Assembly: GCF_001244735.1 (NCBI RefSeq) | Contig: NZ_LN868937.1 | Coordinates: 293,876 to 357,875 of the forward strand | Reading direction: 5' to 3' | DNA: 64,000 bases | Source of the DNA: Bacillus andreraoultii | Lineage (GTDB): Bacteria; Bacillota; Bacilli; Bacillales; Caldibacillaceae | In this document: piece after piece, positions 41,447 to 51,040 of the stretch | Numbering within the stretch: the stretch's first letter is position 1 | Layout: every line of letters starts with the position of its first letter | Made by a program: the position numbers and the translations under genes | Notes under the pieces: generated by a model | Told to the model about the DNA's origin: nothing | Seen by the model: only the letters and a program-made list of their open reading frames with translations | The model's database searches: none

Positions 41447-44400
41447 ATGTTAAAAAAACTATTCCTAACGGTGTCTGCAATTCTATTATTGTTACCAACA
41501 TATTCTTTTAATGTTGCGGCCGCTAGTACATCAGGAGAAATAGATACTAATAGTGACCAAACTGAAAATAATACTGTAATAGAAGAAACAAATACTGTTG
41601 AGGAAAATGAGGTAAAGGCTAATCTATCTGAACAAGATATTAGCAATTTAAATGAGGAAAATGACCTCAAGAATTCAAGTGCTTCTGAAAGTGTTCCTCC
41701 AGCTGAAATGCAAACTGAGAGCAAAGAGGAAAAACTGCCAAAAACTACTTCTATTCAAGAGACCGCTACAAATAGACTTGGGAAATTAAAGGATTCAAAT
41801 GTTAAGATTTATAAAAACTTAACAAACATAAATTCCTATAGTACAGTTGGTCAGAGTTATGCAGATCATGTTTATTATGTCCACAAACAATCGGTGGTAA
41901 ATGGTAAAACATACTATCAAATTAGTAGAAGTGTTAATAGCGGACAAAATATTATCGGTTGGGTAAATGCTTCTGATATAACAACCCATTCATATAAAAC
42001 AATAAGTACCGAAAAACAAACCCTGTATTTAAAAGGGACTGGTTGGGCATACACTGAACCATGGGGTGGTAATGTTGATGCAATCTTCAAAGGCCTGAAA
42101 AAGTATACGGGTAACCCATTCCAAGTCGACTTAACAATGGATATCGGTAACAATATTTGGTATCGAGGAACAATCGATGGGAAAGCGGTCTATATACACA
42201 AGAATAATATTGTGTTAAAAAACGAGACTTCAACCAATCGATTAGGTAAGTTGAAGAACTCCAGTGTAAGAATTTATCAGGACTTAGCGAATATGAAGTA
42301 TAGTACTGCAGGATCAAGTTATGCAGACTATGTTTACTATATTAATAGACAAGCAGTTATAGGAGCAACAATCTATTATCAAATCAGTCGAAAACCCGAT
42401 AGTGGGATTGTTGGATGGGTAAAATCATCTGACTTAACAACCCATCCATATAAAACAGTAAGTACTACAAAACAGACGTTATACTTAAAAGGAACAGGTT
42501 GGGCGTACACTGAACCGTGGGGTGGCAATGTCGATGCTATATTTAAAGGTCTGAAAAAGTACACGGGTAGCCCATTCCAAATCGATTTAACAATGGATAT
42601 TGGAAATAATACATGGTACCGCGGAGTCATTGACGGAAAAACAGTTTACATCCATAAAAATAATGTTGTTTCCATAACTGAAAGCCAAACGAGTAGACTA
42701 GGCAAGATGAAGGGCTCCCAGGTACGTATTTATAAAGACCTTGTTGCTATGAAGTATAGTACTGCGGGATCAAGTTATGCGGATCACGTCTACTATATAA
42801 ACAAACAAGCAGTTGTAAATGGGACAACCTATTACCAACTTAACCGAAAACCAAATAGTGAGGTCGTTGGTTGGATAAAATCATCTGACTTAACAACCCA
42901 TGCATATAAAACAATAAGTACTACAAAACAGACGTTATACTTAAAAGGAACAGGTTGGGCGTACACTGAACCGTGGGGTGGCAATGTCGATGCTATATTT
43001 AAAGGCCTGAAAAAGTACATGGGTAACCCATTCCAAGTCGATTTAACAATGGATATTGGAAATAATACATGGTATCGTGGAGTCATTGACGGAAAAACAG
43101 TTTACATCCATAAAAATAATGTTGTTTCCATAACTGAAAGCCAAACGAGTAGACTAGGCAAGATGAAGGGCTCCCAGGTACGTATTTATAAAGACCTTGT
43201 TGCTATGAAGTATAGTACTGCGGGATCAAGTTATGCGGATCACGTCTACTATATAAACAAACAAGCAGTTGTAAATGGGACAACCTATTACCAACTTAAC
43301 CGAAAACCAAATAGTGAGGTCGTTGGTTGGATAAAATCATCTGACTTAACAACCCATGCATATAAAACAATAAGTACTACAAAACAGACGTTATACTTAA
43401 AAGGAACAGGTTGGGCGTACACTGAACCGTGGGGTGGCAATGTCGATGCTATATTTAAAGGCCTGAAAAAGTACATGGGTAACCCATTCCAAGTCGATTT
43501 AACAATGGATATTGGAAATAATACATGGTATCGTGGAGTCATTGACGGAAAAACAGTTTACATCCATAAAAATAATGTTGTTTCCATAACTGAAAGCCAA
43601 ACGAGTAGACTAGGCAAGATGAAGGGCTCCCAGGTACGTATTTATAAAGACCTTGTTGCTATGAAGTATAGTACTGCGGGATCAAGTTATGCGGATCACG
43701 TCTACTATATAAACAAACAAGCAGTTGTAAATGGGACAACCTATTACCAACTTAACCGAAAACCAAATAGTGAGGTCGTTGGTTGGATAAAATCATCTGA
43801 CTTAACAACCCATGCATATAAAACAATAAGTACTACAAAACAGACGTTATACTTAAAAGGAACAGGTTGGGCGTACACTGAACCGTGGGGTGGCAATGTC
43901 GATGCTATATTTAAAGGCCTGAAAAAGTACATGGGTAACCCATTCCAAGTCGATTTAACAATGGATATTGGAAATAATACATGGTATCGTGGAGTCATTG
44001 ACGGAAAAACAGTTTACATCCATAAAAATAATGTTGTTTCCATAACTGAAAGCCAAACGAGTAGACTAGGCAAGATGAAGGGCTCCCAGGTACGTATTTA
44101 TAAAGACCTTGTTGCTATGAAGTATAGTACTGCGGGATCAAGTTATGCGGATCACGTCTACTATATAAACAAACAAGCAGTTGTAAATGGGACAACCTAT
44201 TACCAACTTAACCGAAAACCAAATAGTGAGGTCGTTGGTTGGATAAAATCATCTGACTTAACAACCCATGCATATAAAACAATAAGTACTACAAAACAGA
44301 CGTTATACTTAAAAGGAACAGGTTGGGCGTACACTGAACCGTGGGGTGGCAATGTCGATGCTATATTTAAAGGCCTGAAAAAGTACATGGGTAACCCATT

Positions 44401-46753
44401 CCAAGTCGATTTAACAATGGATATTGGAAATAATACATGGTATCGTGGAGTCATTGACGGAAAAACAGTTTACATCCATAAAAATAATGTTGTTTCCATA
44501 ACTGAAAGCCAAACGAGTAGACTAGGCAAGATGAAGGGCTCCCAGGTACGTATTTATAAAGACCTTGTTGCTATGAAGTATAGTACTGCGGGATCAAGTT
44601 ATGCGGATCACGTCTACTATATAAACAAACAAGCAGTTGTAAATGGGACAACCTATTACCAACTTAACCGAAAACCAAATAGTGAGGTCGTTGGTTGGAT
44701 AAAATCATCTGACTTAACAACCCATGCATATAAAACAATAAGTACTACAAAACAGACGTTATACTTAAAAGGAACAGGTTGGGCGTACACTGAACCGTGG
44801 GGTGGCAATGTCGATGCTATATTTAAAGGCCTGAAAAAGTACATGGGTAACCCATTCCAAGTCGATTTAACAATGGATATTGGAAATAATACATGGTATC
44901 GTGGAGTCATTGACGGAAAAACAGTTTACATCCATAAAAATAATGTTGTTTCCATAACTGAAAGCCAAACGAGTAGACTAGGCAAGATGAAGGGCTCCCA
45001 GGTACGTATTTATAAAGACCTTGTTGCTATGAAGTATAGTACTGCGGGATCAAGTTATGCGGATCACGTCTACTATATAAACAAACAAGCAGTTGTAAAT
45101 GGGACAACCTATTACCAACTTAACCGAAAACCAAATAGTGAGGTCGTTGGTTGGATAAAATCATCTGACTTAACAACCCATGCATATAAAACAATAAGTA
45201 CTACAAAACAGACGTTATACTTAAAAGGAACAGGTTGGGCGTACACTGAACCGTGGGGTGGCAATGTCGATGCTATATTTAAAGGCCTGAAAAAGTACAT
45301 GGGTAACCCATTCCAAGTCGATTTAACAATGGATATTGGAAATAATACATGGTATCGTGGAGTCATTGACGGAAAAACAGTTTACATCCATAAAAATAAT
45401 GTTGTTTCCATAACTGAAAGCCAAACGAGTAGACTAGGTAAGATGAAGGGTTCCCAGGTACGCATCTATAAAGATCTTGTTGCTATGAAATATGGTACTG
45501 CGGGGTCAAGCTATGCGGACCATGTCTACTATATAAGTAAACAAGCAGTTGTAAATGGGACAACCTACTATCAACTTAGCCGAAAACCAAATAGTGGTGT
45601 CGTTGGATGGGTAAAATCATCTGACTTAACAACCCATGCATATAAAACAATAAGTACTACAAAACAAACTTTATATTTAAAAGGAACTGGCTGGGCGTAC
45701 ACTGAACCGTGGGGTGGCAATGTCGATGCTATATTCAAGAGTTTATCAAAATACAAAGGTCAAGCCATTGAAATTGGCTTAACAATGGATGTAGGCAACA
45801 ACACATGGTATCGCGGTGTAATTGCTGGAAAAACAATTTATATCCATAAAAATAACGTAACTGAAAAAGTGACCAGTGTTTTATATTCAAAATACAATAT
45901 CACTTTATCTCAAGCGTTAAATATGCAGATGAATATCAAATCAACTCCACCTCAGACAGATCAAAAGTATGCTTATGTTTCTAAGGAATATGTAGAGAAT
46001 GGTAAAATTACCGCTAACGCTCTTAATGTAAGAAAAGGACCGGGAACAAGTTTTGCCAAAGTAGGAACGTTATACAGTGGAAACCAAGTGCAAATAGTGA
46101 AAGATCTTGGTGAATGGGTTGCTATCGTATTCCCACATAATATTTGGGTAAATGCCATCGAAAGTGATGTTCTCTACTATTTGAACCCAAACAACTTCGT
46201 AAACGATTCAAGACAAGTGTTTCAGTTTCTTGATTTATCAAAACCAAGTGGAGCATCGGCGAGTCAACTTAATGCATACCTTAAAGGAAAAGGTGACTTA
46301 GACAACCTCGGAAAAGCTTTTATTGATGCAGCGAATAAATATGGCGTTAATGATATTTACCTTTTATCTCATGCTCTATTAGAAACAGGAAATGGGAAAT
46401 ATGCAAAGTTTGAATATAACAACAAGACTGTTTACAATATGTTTGGTATAGGTGCAGTAGATAGTAATGCATATGAGGGTGCTGCAGAAAGAGCATACCG
46501 TGAAGGATGGACAACGCCTGAAAAAGCTATTATTGGTGGAGCGGCATTTATTGGTAATAACTATGTCAAAGCTGGTCAAAATACATTATATAAAATGCGT
46601 TGGAATCCATCTGCTATGGATACTTATAAGTATGCAACACACCAATACGCTACTGACATAGCTTGGGCTTATAAACAAATTAATACAATGTACAGATTGT
46701 ACCAAGATATTGGTGTGTATTATCTTAATTTAGAAATTCCTGTCTATAAATAA
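41447..46753 (+). CDS. Giant secreted N-acetylglucosaminidase with nine double-GW blocks (autolysin 3)
   Basis: 1768 aa. Signal peptide (~1-27), an acidic Glu/Ser/Asn region (~28-100), nine blocks of ~152 residues (~105-1475), each with two GW-type modules (start TSRLGKMKGSQVRIYKDL, GWIKSSDL, then GTGWAYTEPWGG and NNTWYRGVIDGKTVYI). An SH3 domain (~1515-1565) and a C-terminal glucosaminidase (~1570-1768, catalytic Glu in LLSHALLETGNG, ending LEIPVYK) follow. Blocks 3-8 are identical at DNA level. The number of GW modules is far above the usual 2-8. The ATG at 41447 is six bases after AAGGAGG; an in-frame TTG two codons earlier abuts the site. Confidence 0.9.
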   Translation: MLKKLFLTVSAILLLLPTYSFNVAAASTSGEIDTNSDQTENNTVIEETNTVEENEVKANLSEQDISNLNEENDLKNSSASESVPPAEMQTESKEEKLPKTTSIQETATNRLGKLKDSNVKIYKNLTNINSYSTVGQSYADHVYYVHKQSVVNGKTYYQISRSVNSGQNIIGWVNASDITTHSYKTISTEKQTLYLKGTGWAYTEPWGGNVDAIFKGLKKYTGNPFQVDLTMDIGNNIWYRGTIDGKAVYIHKNNIVLKNETSTNRLGKLKNSSVRIYQDLANMKYSTAGSSYADYVYYINRQAVIGATIYYQISRKPDSGIVGWVKSSDLTTHPYKTVSTTKQTLYLKGTGWAYTEPWGGNVDAIFKGLKKYTGSPFQIDLTMDIGNNTWYRGVIDGKTVYIHKNNVVSITESQTSRLGKMKGSQVRIYKDLVAMKYSTAGSSYADHVYYINKQAVVNGTTYYQLNRKPNSEVVGWIKSSDLTTHAYKTISTTKQTLYLKGTGWAYTEPWGGNVDAIFKGLKKYMGNPFQVDLTMDIGNNTWYRGVIDGKTVYIHKNNVVSITESQTSRLGKMKGSQVRIYKDLVAMKYSTAGSSYADHVYYINKQAVVNGTTYYQLNRKPNSEVVGWIKSSDLTTHAYKTISTTKQTLYLKGTGWAYTEPWGGNVDAIFKGLKKYMGNPFQVDLTMDIGNNTWYRGVIDGKTVYIHKNNVVSITESQTSRLGKMKGSQVRIYKDLVAMKYSTAGSSYADHVYYINKQAVVNGTTYYQLNRKPNSEVVGWIKSSDLTTHAYKTISTTKQTLYLKGTGWAYTEPWGGNVDAIFKGLKKYMGNPFQVDLTMDIGNNTWYRGVIDGKTVYIHKNNVVSITESQTSRLGKMKGSQVRIYKDLVAMKYSTAGSSYADHVYYINKQAVVNGTTYYQLNRKPNSEVVGWIKSSDLTTHAYKTISTTKQTLYLKGTGWAYTEPWGGNVDAIFKGLKKYMGNPFQVDLTMDIGNNTWYRGVIDGKTVYIHKNNVVSITESQTSRLGKMKGSQVRIYKDLVAMKYSTAGSSYADHVYYINKQAVVNGTTYYQLNRKPNSEVVGWIKSSDLTTHAYKTISTTKQTLYLKGTGWAYTEPWGGNVDAIFKGLKKYMGNPFQVDLTMDIGNNTWYRGVIDGKTVYIHKNNVVSITESQTSRLGKMKGSQVRIYKDLVAMKYSTAGSSYADHVYYINKQAVVNGTTYYQLNRKPNSEVVGWIKSSDLTTHAYKTISTTKQTLYLKGTGWAYTEPWGGNVDAIFKGLKKYMGNPFQVDLTMDIGNNTWYRGVIDGKTVYIHKNNVVSITESQTSRLGKMKGSQVRIYKDLVAMKYGTAGSSYADHVYYISKQAVVNGTTYYQLSRKPNSGVVGWVKSSDLTTHAYKTISTTKQTLYLKGTGWAYTEPWGGNVDAIFKSLSKYKGQAIEIGLTMDVGNNTWYRGVIAGKTIYIHKNNVTEKVTSVLYSKYNITLSQALNMQMNIKSTPPQTDQKYAYVSKEYVENGKITANALNVRKGPGTSFAKVGTLYSGNQVQIVKDLGEWVAIVFPHNIWVNAIESDVLYYLNPNNFVNDSRQVFQFLDLSKPSGASASQLNAYLKGKGDLDNLGKAFIDAANKYGVNDIYLLSHALLETGNGKYAKFEYNNKTVYNMFGIGAVDSNAYEGAAERAYREGWTTPEKAIIGGAAFIGNNYVKAGQNTLYKMRWNPSAMDTYKYATHQYATDIAWAYKQINTMYRLYQDIGVYYLNLEIPVYK
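42689..45424 (+). repeat. Six identical 456-bp tandem coding repeats
   Basis: Units start at 42689, 43145, 43601, 44057, 44513 and 44969, each opening ACGAGTAGACTAGGCAAGAT. I saw no base difference between them. Flanking blocks (42233-42688 and from 45425) are homologous but diverged. 456 bp equals 152 codons, so copy-number change preserves the frame. Confidence 0.92.
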
Positions 46754-46762
46754 TATTTTATG

Positions 46763-46801
46763 AAGATCCACAGAAGTAATCATTATCTGTGGGTCTTTTT
46801 T
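46763..46801 (+). terminator. Terminator of autolysin 3
   Basis: AAGATCCACAGA / TCTGTGGGTCTT stem (one wobble) followed by a T-run. Confidence 0.85.
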
Positions 46802-46950
46802 GAGTTATATAATTACAATAGATATGTGTAAAATATTACTCGGGGGTTAAAATACCACGTTTTGGAAAATATTAACTGGCAAAAAAAGAGAAGGCACTCT
46901 AATATAAATGTAAGCTACCAGGCTTAATACATTTAGAAAGAGGCCTTCTC

Positions 46951-48360
46951 ATGGATAAAATTATATCAAGAATTTATGGATTAATAAAGGAAACAAATAA
47001 TTTAATTGAATTCGAGGAACAACTTCAAATCTTGATGTATGAAACATTCGCATCATTAGTTGGGGATGTTTTTACTAATATTAATCAAGTAATCAAAGAA
47101 AATAAGCAAACGGAAAATTGGACAGTTGAAAGAAACGATGAGAAGACAATCCAATTTATTTTCGGATCTGTTCGCTTTAAGAGGACGCTTATGCATGATG
47201 TTAATGGAAATCCACACTATCCCTTAGATGAGTGGCTAGGGTTCATAAAACATCAAAGGTATAGCCCTCTGGTGGAAGTAAAGGTAGCTGAATTAGCAAG
47301 TGAAAATACATACCGTGAATCTGCACGTATTTTAAAAGAATGGTCGGCTGTAAATGTTAGCCATACAACAGTCGGTAATATTGTGAAAAAGGTTGGAGAG
47401 GCCCAAGCAAAGGCTGACCAAGAAATGGTGGATGAACTTGAAGAATCGGCATCGTTGCCAGAAGGAAAGAAAGTTGATTTTTTATATGCAGAAGCTGATG
47501 GTGTATTTGTTCGGGGGACAGAAAGAAAAAAACAGATGGAAGTTTGCCACGGGATTATTTATGAGGGATGGAATAAAAATGGCAAGCGCGTCTCTTTGAG
47601 AAACCAAAAGGTAATTATGACAACCCAGCCAACAAACACGTTTTGGAAGGAATTTCAGGCCTTTTCTGCCAATGAATATTCGATAGAAAATACACATGTA
47701 ATTACGAATAGTGACGAGGGCAGAGGATATACAGCTGAGAAGTTCCAAGAGGCTTTTTCACAGTCGAAACACCAAGTATTAAATCAATTAGACTCGTATC
47801 ACATAGGTGAAGCCTTAAACCGAGCTTTAGGCTGGAAAAAGAATAAATTCAAGGGGTCTATTCAACAAGCTTTATCAGACCATGATAAAAAGGCCTTTTC
47901 ATTATATTTGGATACATTTGAAAGTATGCTAACCGACGAAAAAGAGATAAAAAAAGTAAATGATTTTCGAGGTTATATTTTGAATAATTGGGATCGGATT
48001 TTTGATTGGCGAGATAAAGTGAAAAGTCATCCAAAAGATGCGCGTGGGTTAGGTGGAATGGAGTCGAATCAACGCCGTATTTCTTTCAGGATGAAGAAAA
48101 GAGGTATGCATTGGAGTAAAGAAGGTGCGGAGGCCATGGTAAAAGTAAAACAAGGGATAATCAACGGAACTTTGCGAGACGTATATTTAAAGGCACAAGG
48201 ACGAAGTGAAAGAAAGCATCGTGAAGTGAAAAGAACCATTCGTATGTCTCAAGTATTACGCCAGCCTACACAACCTTCTATCGGTGTAAAAAACGGTAGT
48301 ATAAGCTTGTACGTCGCCCACTCAACAGCGACAGGGAAATTATTAAAATGTTTTCGGTAA
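46951..48360 (+). CDS. ISLre2-family transposase (UPF0236)
   Basis: 469-aa transposase, full length for the family. Typical segments: FGSVRFKRTLMHD, YSPLVEVKVAELASENTYRE, VNVSHTTVGNIV, FLYAEADGVFVRG (catalytic-Asp region), NSDEGRGYT, QLDSYHIGEALNRALG, GLGGMESNQRRISFRMKKRG. The ATG follows AGAGG, and the frame is uninterrupted, so the element could be active. The acidic catalytic residues are inferred from conserved positions. Confidence 0.93.
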   Translation: MDKIISRIYGLIKETNNLIEFEEQLQILMYETFASLVGDVFTNINQVIKENKQTENWTVERNDEKTIQFIFGSVRFKRTLMHDVNGNPHYPLDEWLGFIKHQRYSPLVEVKVAELASENTYRESARILKEWSAVNVSHTTVGNIVKKVGEAQAKADQEMVDELEESASLPEGKKVDFLYAEADGVFVRGTERKKQMEVCHGIIYEGWNKNGKRVSLRNQKVIMTTQPTNTFWKEFQAFSANEYSIENTHVITNSDEGRGYTAEKFQEAFSQSKHQVLNQLDSYHIGEALNRALGWKKNKFKGSIQQALSDHDKKAFSLYLDTFESMLTDEKEIKKVNDFRGYILNNWDRIFDWRDKVKSHPKDARGLGGMESNQRRISFRMKKRGMHWSKEGAEAMVKVKQGIINGTLRDVYLKAQGRSERKHREVKRTIRMSQVLRQPTQPSIGVKNGSISLYVAHSTATGKLLKCFR

Positions 48361-48369
48361 TAGAAGTAC

Positions 48370-48423
48370 CCTAGAATAATTTGTTTGGTTCTTGTTTTTT
48401 AGAACCGAACAAATTATTCTAGG
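48370..48423 (+). terminator. Long 22-bp hairpin inside the IS, after the transposase gene
   Basis: CCTAGAATAATTTGTTTGGT plus TC pairs with the fully complementary segment 48402-48423 (one wobble) around a 10-base loop. No T-run follows, so it could be a structural barrier to read-through or a transposition feature rather than a classic terminator. Confidence 0.6.
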
Positions 48424-48536
48424 CCAGCAAGCGTTAGCGCGGTAGCTGAAATAGCTGTACAAAAATAGAGTGCCTGAAGTATTGGTGTAAAAACAAGACC
48501 GAGAAACTCTTGACACATACTTACAATAGTGGAATG

Positions 48537-48565
48537 TTGTTTTTTATGTATATTATTAGTATAAT
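48537..48565 (+). promoter_or_regulatory. SigA promoter of tagG
   Basis: TTGTTT (48537-48542), 17-base spacer, TATAAT (48560-48565). It lies only 17 bases outside the right end of the insertion sequence, whose terminus carries an outward-facing TTGACA at 48510-48515. Confidence 0.6.
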
Positions 48566-48611
48566 TTTAAAAGTATGATTGGAAGTGAAAATAGACTTGA
48601 AGGGATTAACT

Positions 48612-49436
48612 ATGAAATCAGCTACTGTTGTGTTAAAAGAGCAAATAAATCGATTTTATATGATTATGAGACTTTCGTGGTATGAATTGCAAAGTAGAAA
48701 TAAAAGTAATTACTTAGGGGTTGCATGGGAATTTATTAATCCTTTTATCCAAATTTTAATTTATTGGTTTGTTTTTGGAAGTATAAGTAGAAGAGCGAAT
48801 ATAGAAGTAATGCCAAATAAAGATGTCCCTTTTATTGCTTGGTTATTAGGTGGTTTTATTATATGGAACTTTTTCTATCAGGCCACTATACAAGGATCTA
48901 AGTCAATCTATACAAGACTAGGTATGTTATCAAAAATGAACTTTCCGATGAGCATTATACCTACATATGTCATATTTTCTCAATTTTACGTGCATCTAGT
49001 TATGTTATTAGTATCGATTATTCTACTACAATTTATGGGTTACTATATAAACATATATTATTTACAATTATTCTATTTCATTGTTGCTACATTTGTCTTT
49101 TTATTTTCAATATCTCTGATAACTTCAACACTCTCGACAATAATTAGGGATGTTCATATGTTTTTGAATGCTATTTTAAGAATGTTCCTTTATCTTACGC
49201 CAGTTTTATGGCCAATTTCTTCAGTTATAAGTGATAGTAAAATTGTTACCCTTATAAAGTTAAATCCTTTATATTACCTAATAGAAGGCTATCGTTCGGC
49301 ATTCTTTGGAACTGGATGGTATTTTATTGAACATTGGTTATATACTATATACTTTTGGTCTCTGATTATACTGTTATTCTTTATTGGGTCTGCATTACAC
49401 GTGAAATTTAGAAAGAATCTAGTTGACTTCTTATAA
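48612..49436 (+). CDS. tagG: Teichoic acid ABC transporter permease TagG
   Basis: 274-aa ABC-2 type permease with six predicted membrane helices. N-terminal RLSWYELQSRNKSNYLGVAW and EFINPFIQILIYWFVFG and the segment RMFLYLTPVLWPISSV are typical of TagG/Wzm proteins that export undecaprenyl-linked teichoic acid. Length equals B. subtilis TagG (275). The start at ATG 48612 follows GAAGGGATT; an earlier in-frame codon (48579) has no good site. Its ATPase partner TagH is not adjacent but follows one gene later. Confidence 0.92.
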   Translation: MKSATVVLKEQINRFYMIMRLSWYELQSRNKSNYLGVAWEFINPFIQILIYWFVFGSISRRANIEVMPNKDVPFIAWLLGGFIIWNFFYQATIQGSKSIYTRLGMLSKMNFPMSIIPTYVIFSQFYVHLVMLLVSIILLQFMGYYINIYYLQLFYFIVATFVFLFSISLITSTLSTIIRDVHMFLNAILRMFLYLTPVLWPISSVISDSKIVTLIKLNPLYYLIEGYRSAFFGTGWYFIEHWLYTIYFWSLIILLFFIGSALHVKFRKNLVDFL

Positions 49437-49520
49437 TTAATGATGGATAAAAGAGAAACTAGTTTACATCCTTCTTTAGGTTGAAAATGAGATAAGGCAA
49501 ACTGAAGATGGGAGATGACA

Positions 49521-50912
49521 ATGAGTAAAGTAAAGATTGCGGTTATAGGAAGTTGTGTTAGTCGAGATGGGTTTAATTCGAAGTTTATTAAGAACTATAA
49601 GGAATTTTATCATTGTGTTTTGACACAAAACCATATGTCAATGATCTCGCTAATGGGAGACCCCATTCCTTTTACACCAATTGAATTAGAAGGAGACATT
49701 GATCATTTTAATAAGCAAATACTCCTCACTGAATTAACAAAAGGTGTATGGGACTCTCTACGGATTCAGAATCCAGACTATTTAATTTTAGACTTTTATG
49801 CTGATGTGTATTTTGGTGTTGTAAAAATAGGAAATAGCTTTGTGACGGACAAAACACATATTTTTAAAAGAACGCCATTCTTTTCCCAATTTGAAGTAGC
49901 AAACGCAGTAAAGATTGACAAGAATTATAATGAATTTATGAGATTATGGAAACAGTCCGTTGATCAATTTATGGATAACATGAGGAAGGACTTTCCGAAG
50001 ATAAAAATTATAGTTAATAAAGTGCACTTTACGGACTATTATATGACAAAGGATGGTAAAGAAAAGAAGAAAATTAGTGAGTCTGGTAAATACAAGAGCG
50101 TTGATGTGAATCAAATTAATCATTGGCTTGATGATTTTTATAAGTACTTTGAAGATCACTATGAGGATGTCGCATTTATCAATTACGATACTGAATATCT
50201 ATCAGATGAGAATCATATATGGGAATATTTTTATGTACACTACACACACAATTTTTATGAAGACTTTACAACAAAGTTACTTAGTATCATTCTTCATGAT
50301 CTTTATACGAAGAGGGATATAGAATATACGAGTAGTATAGAAACAACCGGAAATTTAATAAAAAATCCATCATTTAATTTAGGTAAATCTTTCTGGAGTT
50401 ACTGGCAGGATAATTTTGTTATCCAGAATCCAGAGGAGGACGAGCCTACATCGAATATAGTTAAAATTAGTAATAAAGGATTAACGAAAAAAGCCCATAG
50501 ACAGATTTGGTCAAATCCAATAGAAATAAATACAGATGGTGAGCAGGAGTATACAATATCATTTGATATAAAAGTGGAGGATGTTATGGAAGTCGATGCA
50601 GACCGGTTTGTATTCTCGTTGCGAACATATAACCAAATTGATAAAGTATTACAGAAGGATGCCGTTTGGCGTGAAAATATATTGCTGGATGATATAACAG
50701 GGATAACAAATAGGCAATGGATACGTTATACGCGTGTTGTTAAGCCAAGCAAAGGGAAGTTTCTAAAAGTTGGTCCCTACTTGATGCAAAACGGTCAAGT
50801 CTATTGGCGAAATATTACAATTGAACTTGGTGATACAACAATTCAAAATGATGATTGGAAAAATAATCTGCTATTGAGAATGAAAAACTTGATTTTGCCT
50901 AAAAATGAATAA
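49521..50912 (+). CDS. DUF6270 (SGNH-like) protein with a C-terminal carbohydrate-binding-like domain
   Basis: 463 aa, cytoplasmic by prediction (no signal peptide). The N-terminal domain opens with KIAVIGSCVSRDGFNSKF, the GSCVSRD motif I associate with DUF6270 proteins of polysaccharide loci, which may adopt an SGNH-hydrolase-like fold with this Ser as block I. Residues ~280-450 (NLIKNPSFNLGKSFWSYW, then alternating strands) look like a CBM-type beta sandwich. It lies between tagG and tagH, so a role in modifying or recognising the polymer before export is likely but unproven. The ATG at 49521 is six bases after GGGAG. Confidence 0.7.
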   Translation: MSKVKIAVIGSCVSRDGFNSKFIKNYKEFYHCVLTQNHMSMISLMGDPIPFTPIELEGDIDHFNKQILLTELTKGVWDSLRIQNPDYLILDFYADVYFGVVKIGNSFVTDKTHIFKRTPFFSQFEVANAVKIDKNYNEFMRLWKQSVDQFMDNMRKDFPKIKIIVNKVHFTDYYMTKDGKEKKKISESGKYKSVDVNQINHWLDDFYKYFEDHYEDVAFINYDTEYLSDENHIWEYFYVHYTHNFYEDFTTKLLSIILHDLYTKRDIEYTSSIETTGNLIKNPSFNLGKSFWSYWQDNFVIQNPEEDEPTSNIVKISNKGLTKKAHRQIWSNPIEINTDGEQEYTISFDIKVEDVMEVDADRFVFSLRTYNQIDKVLQKDAVWRENILLDDITGITNRQWIRYTRVVKPSKGKFLKVGPYLMQNGQVYWRNITIELGDTTIQNDDWKNNLLLRMKNLILPKNE

Positions 50913-50919
50913 AATAAAT

Positions 50920-50955
50920 AAGTGCAAAGTATCAAAAAGCTTGCACTTCTTTTTG
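50920..50955 (+). terminator. Terminator of the tagG-DUF6270 unit
   Basis: AAGTGCAA / TTGCACTT perfect stem, then CTTTTTG. Confidence 0.8.
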
Positions 50956-50977
50956 TAATTGTAATAAATCATACCAG

Positions 50978-51007
50978 TTCACAATAATATTTATCCTTTG
51001 CTATAGT
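50978..51007 (+). promoter_or_regulatory. Probable SigA promoter of tagH
   Basis: TTCACA (50978-50983), 18-base spacer, TATAGT (51002-51007). Confidence 0.5.
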
Positions 51008-51040
51008 TAAAAAGGGAAATTAAAAAACGGAGCGTTATCT

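Larger units (their letters stand above)
46822..48520 (+). mobile_element. Complete ISLre2-family insertion sequence with 9-bp target duplication
   Basis: TTACAATAG occurs at 46813-46821 and again at 48521-48529. The element between (1699 bp) has imperfect terminal inverted repeats: left end ATATGTGTAAAATATTACTC, right end (complement) GTATGTGTCAAGAGTTTCTC. Subterminal AGGCACTCTA / TAGAGTGCCT also pair. A 9-bp duplication fits the ISLre2 family. It inserted between autolysin 3 and tagG. Confidence 0.92.

Noticed and set aside
42379-45756. Series of 61-84-codon minus-strand frames at 456-bp spacing
   Set aside because: They are antisense echoes of the GW-encoding repeats and have no ribosome binding sites.
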